Positions 8,109 to 18,709 of a stretch of DNA of 64,000 nt are shown here, in pieces. The translations under genes and the position numbers were made by a program. The DNA is taken from positions 1 to 64,000 of the forward strand of contig DALZZL010000003.1 of assembly GCA_031987425.1 (NCBI GenBank). The letters are read 5' to 3'. How positions within the stretch are numbered: position 1 is the first letter of the stretch; the number at the start of each line of letters is the position of its first letter. Under the pieces are notes generated by a model. It worked only from the letters and a program-made list of their open reading frames with translations, had not been told where the DNA came from and searched no databases. The DNA is from Stenotrophomonas_A sp002429615. GTDB lineage: Bacteria; Pseudomonadota; Gammaproteobacteria; Xanthomonadales; Xanthomonadaceae.

Positions 8109-10481
8109 ATGAACCACCCCCGATGCCAGCTCGCGCTGGCCATTGCCCTTTGCCTGCCGCTCGGCGCGGCCCTCGCCGCTGATGCCGCCGATGCGGCTGC
8201 GCCCGGCGCCACGCTGGATCCGGTCGAAGTGCGCGAGACCCGCGCCAAATCCGACACCCAGAACGTCACCACGCTCTCGTCCAAGGACCTGCGCGCGCAG
8301 GGCGCCCAGGGCATGGAGGATGTGATCCGCTACGTGCCGGGCGTGGAGATGGTCGACCTCGGCCGCGCCGGCTTCAACGGCTTCAACATCCGTGGCCTGG
8401 AAGCGGACCGTGTGGCGATGACCCTGGACGGCCTGAGCTTCCCGCAGAGCATGGACCCGGGCACCTACCAGCCGTATGAGTTCTTCCGTTCCGGCCGCGG
8501 CAGCGTGGACCTGGAATCGGTGAAGGCGGTGGAGATCATCAAGGGTGCCGACGCGATCACCGCCGGCAGCGGCGCGCTCAGCGGCGCGGTGATGTTCACC
8601 ACCAAGGATCCGGCGGACTTCCTCAAGGCCAAGGGCAACGACAGCTACGGCTCGATCAAGTACGGCTACACCGGCTCCAACGACGAGAACATGGGCTCGT
8701 TGACGTTCGCCAACCGCACCGGCCAGTTCGAGTCGCTGCTGGTCTACACCAAGCGCGATGGGCACGAGACCGAGTCCTGGTACGACACCACCGAGGTGCA
8801 GTACGGTCCGAGCCGTCGCACGCCGGACCCGATCGATCGTGAAAGCGACAACGTGCTGGCCAAGGTCAACTTCCTGGCCACCGACACCCAGACCCTGGGC
8901 GTGGTCTACGAGCGCGCGCGCGGCACCAACGATGTCGACAACTGGTCGCGCAGCGATGGCGTCGGCTCCTACTACCGCCGCACCGCCGAGGATCGCAACG
9001 ACCGCGACCGCTACGGCCTGAAGTACACCTGGCAGGCGAACACCACGCTGTTCGACACCCTGGAAGCCACCGCCGACCACCAGAAGAGCTACATCCAGGG
9101 CCAGACCAACATCGACGTGGCCAGTGGCACCACCGGCACCACGCGCTGCTCGGTCACCGCGCTGTGCGCGCGCCAGGAAAACCGCTGGGATACGCAGAAG
9201 CTTGATCGCGCCGCGTTCGACTTCACCAAGGGTTTCGATGCCGCCGGCATGCACCATGACATGGTCTATGGCGCGGCCTGGCAGGAAGGCAAGATTCACT
9301 GGAACTCGGTGGATTCGCGCTGGGACAACGCCGGCAACCTGGTCAGCCGCGACACCGATCCGTCGCTGTGGCCAGATACCAAGGAAACCGACTGGACCGT
9401 CTACCTGCGCGACAAGGTACGCCTGCTCGACGACCGCCTGACCTTCACCGGCGGCGTGCGCTACGACAGCTACAAGTACGTGCCGCAGACCCACGCCACC
9501 AGCGGCGGTGATTCCGGTTACGAGGATGGCGGCGGCAGCGTCGGCGTCTCCAAGTTCTCCTCGCCGACCTGGAACCTGGGCACCGAGTTCAAGTTCACCG
9601 ACACCCAGTCGATCTGGGCGCAGGCTGGCCGCGGCTTCCGCGCGCCGAGCGTCAACGACATGTACGGCACTTCGTCGACCACCGAGGTGACCCGCGTCTC
9701 CGACGGCGCCACCGTGACCGTGCCCGATGGCAAGAGCAACCCGGACCTGGACGCCGAGCGCAGCCTCAACCTGGAACTGGGCTGGCGCTACCAGAGCGAG
9801 CGCCTGCGCCTGGGCGTGTCGGCCTTCCGCGACAAGTACAGCAACTTCATCGACACCGCGACCTACACCGCCGACGAAGATGTGCAGTACAGCACCACCG
9901 TGCGTGGCGTCACCACCATCACCAACGGCTACAGCTACACCATGCCGATCAACCGCGGCGAAGTCGTGGTGAAGGGCGTGGAGGCCGAGGGCCTGTGGCT
10001 GATGGCCGACGACTGGCTGGCGCGCCTGGCGTACTCGTACAACGAAGGCAAGGACAACGACGGCCAGCCGCTGGGCAGCATCAGCCCGGCCAAGACCGTG
10101 GTGGGCGTGAGCTACAACGCGCCGTCGCGGCGCTGGAGCGTCACTGCGAATGTCACCCACCAGGACCGCAAGGACCCGGACGACTACGGCACCAGCGTGA
10201 CCAACTCCAGCTACGGCGCCGAAGTGGTGCCGGTGTACGCCTACAAGGCGCGCGAATACACCCTGCTGGACGTGTTCGGCAGCTACGACCTGACCTCGCG
10301 CCTGCATCTCACCGCCGGCGTCTACAACGTGTTCAACAAGGAGTACTACCTGTGGAACCGCGTGCGCACCGCGGGTTCGGGTACGGCGGTGTTCGCCGGC
10401 AACACCAGCCCGGACGGCATCGGCCGCTGGTCGCAGCCGGGGCGCAATGTGCGCTTCACGCTGAGCTTCGACTTCCTCTGA
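8109..10481 (+). CDS. TonB-dependent outer-membrane receptor (heme/hemoglobin-receptor-like)
   Basis: The 790-residue protein has a signal peptide (about residues 1-24), then DPVEV, a probable TonB box. A plug domain follows (DVIRYVPGVEM, then NIRGLEADRVAMTLDG and a VEIIKGADAITAGSGALSGAV segment), then a 22-strand-type barrel with NLELGWRY and AGVYNVFNKEYYLWNRVR. The last residue region (TLSFDFL) ends in aromatic/hydrophobic alternation, as in outer-membrane proteins. The plug resembles the hemoglobin/transferrin/lactoferrin receptor family, so iron or heme is the likely ligand, supported by the Fur box upstream. The specific ligand is not provable here. A strong terminator follows. Confidence 0.88.
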   Translation: MNHPRCQLALAIALCLPLGAALAADAADAAAPGATLDPVEVRETRAKSDTQNVTTLSSKDLRAQGAQGMEDVIRYVPGVEMVDLGRAGFNGFNIRGLEADRVAMTLDGLSFPQSMDPGTYQPYEFFRSGRGSVDLESVKAVEIIKGADAITAGSGALSGAVMFTTKDPADFLKAKGNDSYGSIKYGYTGSNDENMGSLTFANRTGQFESLLVYTKRDGHETESWYDTTEVQYGPSRRTPDPIDRESDNVLAKVNFLATDTQTLGVVYERARGTNDVDNWSRSDGVGSYYRRTAEDRNDRDRYGLKYTWQANTTLFDTLEATADHQKSYIQGQTNIDVASGTTGTTRCSVTALCARQENRWDTQKLDRAAFDFTKGFDAAGMHHDMVYGAAWQEGKIHWNSVDSRWDNAGNLVSRDTDPSLWPDTKETDWTVYLRDKVRLLDDRLTFTGGVRYDSYKYVPQTHATSGGDSGYEDGGGSVGVSKFSSPTWNLGTEFKFTDTQSIWAQAGRGFRAPSVNDMYGTSSTTEVTRVSDGATVTVPDGKSNPDLDAERSLNLELGWRYQSERLRLGVSAFRDKYSNFIDTATYTADEDVQYSTTVRGVTTITNGYSYTMPINRGEVVVKGVEAEGLWLMADDWLARLAYSYNEGKDNDGQPLGSISPAKTVVGVSYNAPSRRWSVTANVTHQDRKDPDDYGTSVTNSSYGAEVVPVYAYKAREYTLLDVFGSYDLTSRLHLTAGVYNVFNKEYYLWNRVRTAGSGTAVFAGNTSPDGIGRWSQPGRNVRFTLSFDFL

Positions 10482-10511
10482 AGCAGGTTGCAGGCCGCCA
10501 GGCCTGAAACG

Positions 10512-10550
10512 AAGCCGGCGCGCGGAAGGATCCGCGCGCCGGCTTTTTTA
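10512..10550 (+). terminator. Rho-independent terminator of the TonB receptor unit
   Basis: A perfect 15-bp stem (arms 10512-10526 and 10531-10545, loop AGGA) is followed by a run of T. The convergent rhlE stop is 26 bases away, and the same hairpin may also end rhlE transcription, though its minus-strand T run is weaker. Confidence 0.92.
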
Positions 10551-10575
10551 TTGCTCAGCGAGTGGCAGTTTGCGA

Positions 10576-11961
<1,386 letters not shown>

Positions 11962-12327
11962 GGGTTTTCTCCGGAAATACCCGCCCATGCGACCAGTCGG
12001 CCGACAAAGGCTGGGGGGCGACTCGGAGCGTTCCCGTGTAACCGCGCTGCGAGAAGAGGGGACGACCAGGCGCAGGTTGCGCATGACCGGTATGCAAGGC
12101 GAACGGCGTCGGATGGGGCGGGCGGACCGGGCGAACCCGATGACGCCGGCGATCCCTGAGGGAAACGGACGGCCGCTGGCAGACCCGTTCAGTTTACGCG
12201 AAATGTGGCCGCCGTCCCAGCGGCGGGCTCGGAGGCCGTTCAGGCAGCCATCCGGGGCTTCCGTTGCAGATGTAACCAATGCGCCGGCGGCCTACAATCG
12301 GCCTCCCAGCCAGTGACCGGATCCACC
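11962..12327. other. 366-base divergent spacer between rhlE and the FAA-hydrolase gene
   Basis: No credible gene lies here; the open frames are extensions of the flanking genes and lack codon or family support. A -10-like TACAAT lies at 12293-12298, 30 bases before the plus-strand gene, with no good -35 at 17 bases. The part next to rhlE could be a long 5' leader, which is common for RNA-helicase genes, but I see no defined structure. Confidence 0.5.
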
Positions 12328-13317
12328 ATGAAGCTAGGTTCCCTGAAGGAAGGCGGCCGCGACGGCACGCTGATCGTCGTCTCCCGCGACCTGAGCCGCG
12401 GCGTGCGCGCCACCGGCATCGCGCCGACCCTGCAGCGCGCGCTGGAGGACTGGAGCCACGTCGCGCCGCGCCTGAACGCGCTTTATGAGTCCCTGCAGGA
12501 CGGCAGCGCCGACGGCCAGTTCGACCTGGACATGGCCACCCTGGCCGCGCCGCTGCCGCGTGCCTATGAATTCGTGGACGGCAGCGCCTACCTGCCGCAT
12601 GTCGAGCGCGTGCGCCGGGCGCGCAACGCCGAAGTGCCGGAAAGCTTCTACACCGACCCGCTGATGTACCAGGCCACCAGCGCCGGCTTCTATGGCCCGC
12701 GTGACGCGGTGAAGGTGGCCAGCGAGGACTACGGCATCGACCTGGAGGCCGAGCTGGTGGTGATCACCGACGACGTGCCGATGGCCGTGGATCCGGCCCA
12801 GGCCGCCGACCACATCCAGCTGGTCGGCCTGGTCAATGACGTATCGCTGCGCAACCTGATTCCCAACGAGCTGGCCAAGGGGTTCGGCTTCCTGCAGTCC
12901 AAGCCGCGCTCGGCGCTCTCGCCGGTGTTCGTGACCCCGGACGAGCTGGGCGAAGCCTGGCAGGGCAACAAGGTGCACCTGCCGCTGGTGACCCACATCA
13001 ACGGCGAATGGTTCGGCGCCCCGGAAGCGGGCGAGGACATGCAGTTCGATTTCGCCCAACTGGTCGCGCATGCGGCCAAGACCCGCCCGCTGGGCGCGGC
13101 CACCATCGTCGGCTCCGGCACCATCGCCAACCAGGACACCTCGCGCGGCGCTTCGTGCTTTGCCGAGCAGCGCGTGGTCGAGACCCTGCGCGACGGCAAG
13201 CCGAGCACGCCTTTCATGGCGTTCGGCGATGTCGTGAGGATCGAGATGTTCGATCGCGAAGGGCAGAGCATCTTCGGTGCGATCGAGCAGCGCATCGAAG
13301 CCCAGGCCAAGCCCTGA
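12328..13317 (+). CDS. Fumarylacetoacetate hydrolase family protein
   Basis: From ATG 12328 the product is 329 residues. The FAH catalytic/metal region is clear: ASEDYGIDLEAELVVITDD has the acidic metal ligands, and VGLVNDVSLRNLIPNELAKGFGFLQSKPRSALSPV and GSGTIANQD follow. FAH enzymes split fumarylacetoacetate into fumarate and acetoacetate, the last step of tyrosine/homogentisate breakdown. The next gene, 19 bases on, is maleylacetoacetate isomerase, which supports this substrate. The CoA-transferase pair at 54-55.5 kb could use the acetoacetate. Confidence 0.88.
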   Translation: MKLGSLKEGGRDGTLIVVSRDLSRGVRATGIAPTLQRALEDWSHVAPRLNALYESLQDGSADGQFDLDMATLAAPLPRAYEFVDGSAYLPHVERVRRARNAEVPESFYTDPLMYQATSAGFYGPRDAVKVASEDYGIDLEAELVVITDDVPMAVDPAQAADHIQLVGLVNDVSLRNLIPNELAKGFGFLQSKPRSALSPVFVTPDELGEAWQGNKVHLPLVTHINGEWFGAPEAGEDMQFDFAQLVAHAAKTRPLGAATIVGSGTIANQDTSRGASCFAEQRVVETLRDGKPSTPFMAFGDVVRIEMFDREGQSIFGAIEQRIEAQAKP

Positions 13318-13336
13318 TCGGCACCGGGAGGGCGTG

Positions 13337-13993
13337 ATGCGCGAGCCGCTGCAGCTGTATACCTACTGGCGCTCCAGCGCTGCCTATCGGGTAAGGATCG
13401 GCCTCAACCTCAAGGGGCTGGCGTACCAGTTGTTGCCGGTGCACCTGGTCCGCGATGGTGGTCAGCAGCACGCGCCCGAGTACGCCGCGCTCAACCCGCA
13501 GCAGCTGGTGCCCACGCTGCGGCAAGGCGACCAGGTGTTGACCCAGTCGCTGGCGATCCTGGAGTACCTGGACGAAGCTTACCCGGACACCCCGCTGCTG
13601 CCGGCGGCTGCCCCGGCCCGCGCCCGCGTGCGCGCGCTGGCGCAGCTGGTGGCCTGCGACGTCCACCCGCTCAACAACCTGCGGGTGATGCAGTACCTGG
13701 AGCATGTGATCAGGGCCGATGCCGGTGATCGCGAGGAATGGACGCGGCACTGGATGCGCGAAGGATTCGCGGCGCTGGAGACGTTGCTGGCGGATCACCC
13801 GGACACCGGCCGCTATTGCCATGGCGACACGCCGGGCCTGGCCGACTGCTGCCTGGTGCCTCAGCTCTACAACGCGCACCGTTTTGGCGTGGACCTGTCG
13901 CCGTATCCGACCTTGCGGCGGATCGAGCAGGCCTGCCTGGCGCTGGAGGCGTTCGATCGCGCACGGCCGGAGAACCAGCCGGACGCGCAATGA
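13337..13993 (+). CDS. maiA: Maleylacetoacetate isomerase (GST zeta class)
   Basis: This glutathione-S-transferase-fold enzyme isomerises maleylacetoacetate to fumarylacetoacetate. The 218-residue protein begins MREPLQLYTYWRSSAAYRVR; the SSAAYRVR signature carries the zeta-class catalytic Ser. The NPQQLVPTL and TQSLAILEYLDE glutathione-site motifs follow. ATG 13337 sits behind GGGAGG; GTG 13334 is a possible alternative. It is coupled to the FAH gene and ends at a strong terminator. Confidence 0.93.
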   Translation: MREPLQLYTYWRSSAAYRVRIGLNLKGLAYQLLPVHLVRDGGQQHAPEYAALNPQQLVPTLRQGDQVLTQSLAILEYLDEAYPDTPLLPAAAPARARVRALAQLVACDVHPLNNLRVMQYLEHVIRADAGDREEWTRHWMREGFAALETLLADHPDTGRYCHGDTPGLADCCLVPQLYNAHRFGVDLSPYPTLRRIEQACLALEAFDRARPENQPDAQ

Positions 13994-13995
13994 AG

Positions 13996-14022
13996 AACGG
14001 CGCCGTCTCCGGCGCCGTTTTC
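13996..14022 (+). terminator. Rho-independent terminator after maiA
   Basis: The arms AACGGCGCCG (13996-14005) and CGGCGCCGTT (14010-14019), with loop TCTC, are followed by TTCG. The hairpin abuts the pilU-like stop at 14024 on the other strand, so it may also act on that transcript. Confidence 0.85.
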
Positions 14023-14023
14023 G

Positions 14024-15157
14024 TCAGGTGAAGCCGTGGCTGATCCGCGGCGAGGATGCACTCTCGTAGTCCGCGTAGGGATCGTGCTCGCCGGAGGCGC
14101 CCTCGGACAGGCGGAACTTCAACGCCAGGCCATCGCGCGAGTCGGCAGCGCGCAGCGCTTCCTCCTGCTCGATGGTGCCGCCCTTGGCCATGCGGAACAG
14201 GCACTGGTCGAAGGTTTCCATGCCTTCCTCCAGTGATTCCTCCATCGCCTGCTTGATCTCGTGCACCTGCCCGCGGCGCAGCAGGTCGCGGATCATCGGC
14301 GTATTGAGCAGCACTTCGGTCGCCGGCAGGCGGCGGCCATCGGCACCCTTCACCAGGCGCTGGGAGATGACCGCGCGCAGATTCAGCGCGAGGTTCATCA
14401 GCACGTTCTTGTGCGCGCTTTCCGGGAAGAAGTTCAGGATGCGCTCGATGGTCTGGTCGGCGTTGTTGGAGTGCAGCGTCGCCAGGCACAGGTGGCCGGT
14501 TTCGGCGAAGGCGATCGCCGCCTCCATCGTCTCGGCGTCCAGGATCTCGCCGATCAGGATCACGTCCGGCGCCTCTCGCATCGCGTTCTTCAGCGCGTTG
14601 TGGAAGGCGTGGGTGTCCAGGCCGACCTCGCGCTGGTTCACGATCGACATCTTGTGCTTGTGCAGGTATTCGATCGGGTCCTCGATGGTGAGGATGTGCC
14701 CGGTCGTGGTGCTGTTGCGGTGGTCGATCATCGAGGCCAGCGAGGTCGACTTGCCCGAACCGGTCGAGCCGACCACCAGCACCAGGCCGCGCGGCGTCAT
14801 GATGACGTCCTTCAGCACCTGGGGCAGGTTGAGCTCCTCGATGCTCGGGATCTTGCTGCGGATGGCACGGATGACCATGCCGACCTCGCCACGCTGCTTG
14901 AAGACGTTGACGCGGAAGCGTCCGGCGTCGGGCAGGGCGATGGCCATGTTCAACTCCAGGTCCCGCTCGAACTGCGGTACCTGCCCCTCATCCATCAGGG
15001 AATAGGCGATCTTCTTGACCATGCCGGGCGGCAGGCCAGTGTTGCCGAGCGGATAGAGCTTCCCCTCGATCTTGATGTAGACCGGCGCCCCGGTGGTCAG
15101 GAACATATCCGAGGCGTTTTTTTCGGTCATCAGCTTAAGGAAATAGCCGATATCCAT
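14024..15157 (-). CDS. Type IV pilus retraction-type ATPase, PilU/PilT family
   Basis: The 377-residue protein from ATG 15157 is a hexameric secretion/pilus ATPase of the PilT/PilU type, acting at the inner membrane to disassemble pili. It has a Walker A GSTGSGKST, Asp box TIEDPIEYLHKHK, a Walker-B-like segment PDVILIGEILDAETM, and His box TGHLCLATLHSNNA. The overall match, including the acidic C-terminal tail, is closer to PilU than PilT. The usual Arg after GE (GE-x-R-D/S in PilT/PilU) is Leu here. No pilT gene is adjacent, unlike the usual pilT-pilU pair. Confidence 0.85.
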   Translation of the reverse strand: MDIGYFLKLMTEKNASDMFLTTGAPVYIKIEGKLYPLGNTGLPPGMVKKIAYSLMDEGQVPQFERDLELNMAIALPDAGRFRVNVFKQRGEVGMVIRAIRSKIPSIEELNLPQVLKDVIMTPRGLVLVVGSTGSGKSTSLASMIDHRNSTTTGHILTIEDPIEYLHKHKMSIVNQREVGLDTHAFHNALKNAMREAPDVILIGEILDAETMEAAIAFAETGHLCLATLHSNNADQTIERILNFFPESAHKNVLMNLALNLRAVISQRLVKGADGRRLPATEVLLNTPMIRDLLRRGQVHEIKQAMEESLEEGMETFDQCLFRMAKGGTIEQEEALRAADSRDGLALKFRLSEGASGEHDPYADYESASSPRISHGFT

Positions 15158-15254
15158 GCGCAATGCTTCCCCAACGATCGGCGGCGTCCCGTTGCAAGCG
15201 CGCCGCAGGCTTCCGACAATGGCCGCGCTACGATCCCAACGCAACGGCACCCCA

Positions 15255-15635
15255 ATGACGGCTAGCTTCGCACAAATACGTCGATCGCTGTATGTGATCG
15301 CCTTTGCATTCGCGCCTCTTTCCCCGGCCCTGGCCCAGGTGGCGCCGGAATTGTCCGAGGCCGAGCAGGCCGTGCAGCGGGCGACCCAGGCCGATGCCGA
15401 CCAGTACGCCCCGGACCTGATCAGCCAGGCCCGGCAGGAGTTGATGCAGGCCCAGCAGGCTGCCCTGGACCGCGGCCAGCGCAAGCAGCTGCCGGCCCTG
15501 GCCAAGCGCGCGGCGGTCGATGCCGACCTGGCCCGCGCCCGCAGCGAGGAGGCCGTGGCCACCGCGCAGCTGGAGCAGCGCCGGGCCGAGGTCTCGCAAC
15601 TGCAGAACACCCTGGGCACCGGGGAGGGCCGTTGA
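15255..15635 (+). CDS. DUF4398 domain-containing exported protein
   Basis: The 126-residue product has a signal peptide (about residues 1-27, ending SPALA). An all-alpha segment follows, typical of DUF4398: APELSEAEQAVQRATQADADQYAPDLISQARQ in pieces, then Gln/Glu/Ala-rich helix that probably forms a coiled coil. ATG 15255 is divergent from the PilU-like gene by 97 bases. Its TGA overlaps the ATG of the next gene, so the two are translated together and probably act together in the envelope. Function unknown. Confidence 0.75.
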   Translation: MTASFAQIRRSLYVIAFAFAPLSPALAQVAPELSEAEQAVQRATQADADQYAPDLISQARQELMQAQQAALDRGQRKQLPALAKRAAVDADLARARSEEAVATAQLEQRRAEVSQLQNTLGTGEGR

Positions 15636-16522
15636 TGAAACTGCGCAACCGAGCCCTCGTGGTGGCCCTGCTGGCCACCGTCTCCGTGACCGCCTTCGCC
15701 AAGGAAGACCTGCCGCAGGTGGTGGCGCTGCGCCAGCGCCTGGCCGCCCTGCAGGCCAATCCCGATTCGGCCGACGTCGCCCGCTACGAGCGCCTGCAGG
15801 CCGAGCAGGCCATCAATGCGGTGGCCGAGGCCAAGCGCAAGGAGCAGGACCAGGCCCTCTACATCGCCGACCGCCGGGTCGAGATCGCCGAGATCAGCGT
15901 GCGCACCACGCAGGCACGACGTGACCTCGATCGGCTGGACAGCACCCGCAACGAGCTGATCATCGAGGCCAGCCGGCGCGACGCCGCGCGGGCCCGTCAG
16001 GAGGCCGAGCAGCTGCGCGTGCAGGCGCAGATCCAGGCCGAGGAAAGCGACCGCCTGCGCCAGGCGGCGGAACAGGAAACCCTGGCCCGCCAGGACGCCG
16101 AGGCCGCGTTGACCAGCGTCGCCGGCAAGCAGACGGCCAAGCTCAACGCCGCCCAGCAGAAGGCCGCCCAGCTGGCGCGCGAGGAAGCCGAGCTGATGGC
16201 CGGCACCAAGCTGCCGGCGTCGCGCTTCGAGGGCCGCGGCGAGGTCTTCACCCTGGCCGGGGATGCCTACAGCGGCAAGACCGACCTGTCCGGCACCGCC
16301 CAGGGCCAGGCCAAGGCGTTGGCCGAGTACCTCAACATCGGCAAGAAGGGCCGGGTCACCATCGTGGCCTACGGTGCCGACGCGGCCTCGGCCAAGGCAC
16401 GTGGCGAAGCCCTCCGCGACGCGTTGGTGAGCGCCGGCGTGGGCGCCAGCCGCTTCCAGGTCAGCACCGGCAAGGGCGCGCCCACCAAGGCCCGTGCGGC
16501 CGAGGTCGTGATCGCGCCTTGA
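15635..16522 (+). CDS. DUF4398/OmpA-like envelope protein with long coiled coil
   Basis: The 295-residue product has a signal peptide (TVSVTAFA, then K), a DUF4398-like segment, and a highly charged coiled coil from about residue 60 to 190. The C-terminal about 90 residues resemble an OmpA/Pal peptidoglycan-binding fold in degenerate form (LAEYLNIGKKGRVTIVAYGADAAS, then ARGEALRDALVSAGV). The usual NxxLSxxRA motif is replaced by AKARGEALRD, so peptidoglycan binding is uncertain. The start overlaps the upstream stop (TGATG). Confidence 0.75.
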   Translation: MKLRNRALVVALLATVSVTAFAKEDLPQVVALRQRLAALQANPDSADVARYERLQAEQAINAVAEAKRKEQDQALYIADRRVEIAEISVRTTQARRDLDRLDSTRNELIIEASRRDAARARQEAEQLRVQAQIQAEESDRLRQAAEQETLARQDAEAALTSVAGKQTAKLNAAQQKAAQLAREEAELMAGTKLPASRFEGRGEVFTLAGDAYSGKTDLSGTAQGQAKALAEYLNIGKKGRVTIVAYGADAASAKARGEALRDALVSAGVGASRFQVSTGKGAPTKARAAEVVIAP

Positions 16523-16547
16523 TACGTATCTGTTTGTTTGTGAAGGG

Positions 16548-16582
16548 AAATCAGGGTCGCCGCGGGCGGCCCTGATTTTTTC
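16548..16582 (+). terminator. Rho-independent terminator after the DUF4398/OmpA gene
   Basis: Arms around 16548-16561 and 16564-16577 form a stem with one mismatch (ATCAGGG on one side, CCCTGAT on the other) and a GC-rich top, followed by TTTTTTC. Confidence 0.85.
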
Positions 16583-16840
16583 TGCAATGAATGCGCGGCA
16601 CGCTTCCGAAACTGTGCGCGCGGCTATTGCCGGGGCGGGGGGACAAGCGTAGGGTCGAATACCCAGGTGGCATGCCGTCGCCTGGATCCGTGGAGGACGA
16701 TCCGGTGGAACAGCGGCCCGAACCGAGCGTTGGCGTCCCGAAGCCCCAGGGCTCGGTCGTTACCGCCGATCGCGCCGGCTCGCCTTCCGATTCAGCGCCC
16801 CGTGCCGGGTCCGGCCGGGGCGTTCTTGTTTTCCGGAACC
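16583..16840 (+). ncRNA. Candidate structured RNA between two terminators (leader or sRNA); tentative
   Basis: About 258 bases lie between the upstream terminator and a second GC-rich hairpin at about 16796-16822 that is followed by TTCTTGTTTT. Between them are further hairpins: GGATC (16684-16688) with GATCC (16699-16703), holding a loop that contains GGAGGA, and ACCGAGC (16722-16728) with GCTCGGT (16751-16757). No protein in this stretch is credible. It could be an independent small RNA, or an attenuated 5' leader for the DUF465 gene 18 bases further on. The GGA-in-loop layout is like CsrA/RsmA sites. No promoter could be fixed. Confidence 0.25.
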
Positions 16841-16857
16841 ACGTAGGAGGCCAAGCC

Positions 16858-17076
16858 ATGTTCGAAGGGCAACCGCAGAGCCAAATCGATGCACTGATGA
16901 AGGCGGATCCCGAATTCAAGCAGCTCTACCAGCGACACAAGCTGCTGGACAAGAAATGCATGGATGCCGAACTCGGCGTTTTGCCGATCGACGATATGAC
17001 CCTCGGCCAGATGAAGCGCGAAAAGCTGCACGCCAAGGAAAAGCTCACCCGGATCTATGACCGGATGACGCACTGA
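16858..17076 (+). CDS. DUF465 (YdcH-like) small protein
   Basis: The 72-residue, highly charged helical protein starts at ATG 16858 behind TAGGAGG. The pattern fits the DUF465/YdcH family: FKQLYQRHKLLDKKCMDAE, then LGQMKREKLHAKEKLTRIYDRM, two antiparallel helices. The function of this family is unknown. The frame is open upstream to 16591, but that stretch is Pro/Gly-rich and not conserved. A strong terminator follows. Confidence 0.88.
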   Translation: MFEGQPQSQIDALMKADPEFKQLYQRHKLLDKKCMDAELGVLPIDDMTLGQMKREKLHAKEKLTRIYDRMTH

Positions 17077-17107
17077 CCCTCTCCCCCAACCGGAACCGCT
17101 CACCGTC

Positions 17108-17160
17108 GCGGGCGGTGGCAGCCCTCCTCGTCGGGCTTGCCACCGTCCGCGTCGCCTTTT
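17108..17160 (+). terminator. Rho-independent terminator after the DUF465 gene
   Basis: A long stem (arms 17108-17124 and 17133-17150, one bulge, one G-T pair, 8-base loop) is followed by GTCGCCTTTTCC. Confidence 0.75.
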
Positions 17161-17258
17161 CCGGCCTGCCACGCACAATCTGAACGCCCCACTAAGCATT
17201 CGGCATCCCTTCCGTCGATAATGCGGGGTCAGCCCTTTGGGCATAACCAGAAGAAGCG

Positions 17259-18629
<1,371 letters not shown>

Positions 18630-18645
18630 TGTGATTCGTATCACT
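18630..18645 (+). promoter_or_regulatory. Clp/CRP-like operator upstream of metB and the O-antigen locus
   Basis: TGTGATTCGTATCACT matches the CRP/Clp consensus TGTGA-N6-TCACA at 9 of 10 defined positions. It starts directly after the cbs stop codon. A -10-like TAAACT lies at 18682-18687, which would place the site about 55-60 bases upstream of transcription start, a usual activator position. Clp is the CRP homologue that controls exopolysaccharide and virulence genes in Xanthomonas. Binding here is inferred. Confidence 0.45.
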
Positions 18646-18709
18646 GATCCGGCGTAGACGGCGGATTTGTAAAGGTTTTGCTAAACTCCCGGCCCCTTTT
18701 GGAGTAGTC

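Noticed and set aside
8091..10307. A 738-codon minus-strand open frame opposite the TonB receptor gene
   Set aside because: Antisense shadow in high-GC DNA with low-complexity Val/Gly/His/Ala composition; the plus strand encodes a complete receptor.
12264..12298. TTGCAG and TACAAT as a promoter pair before the FAA-hydrolase gene
   Set aside because: The spacing is 23 bases, too long for a sigma-70 promoter; only the -10-like element is kept as a note.
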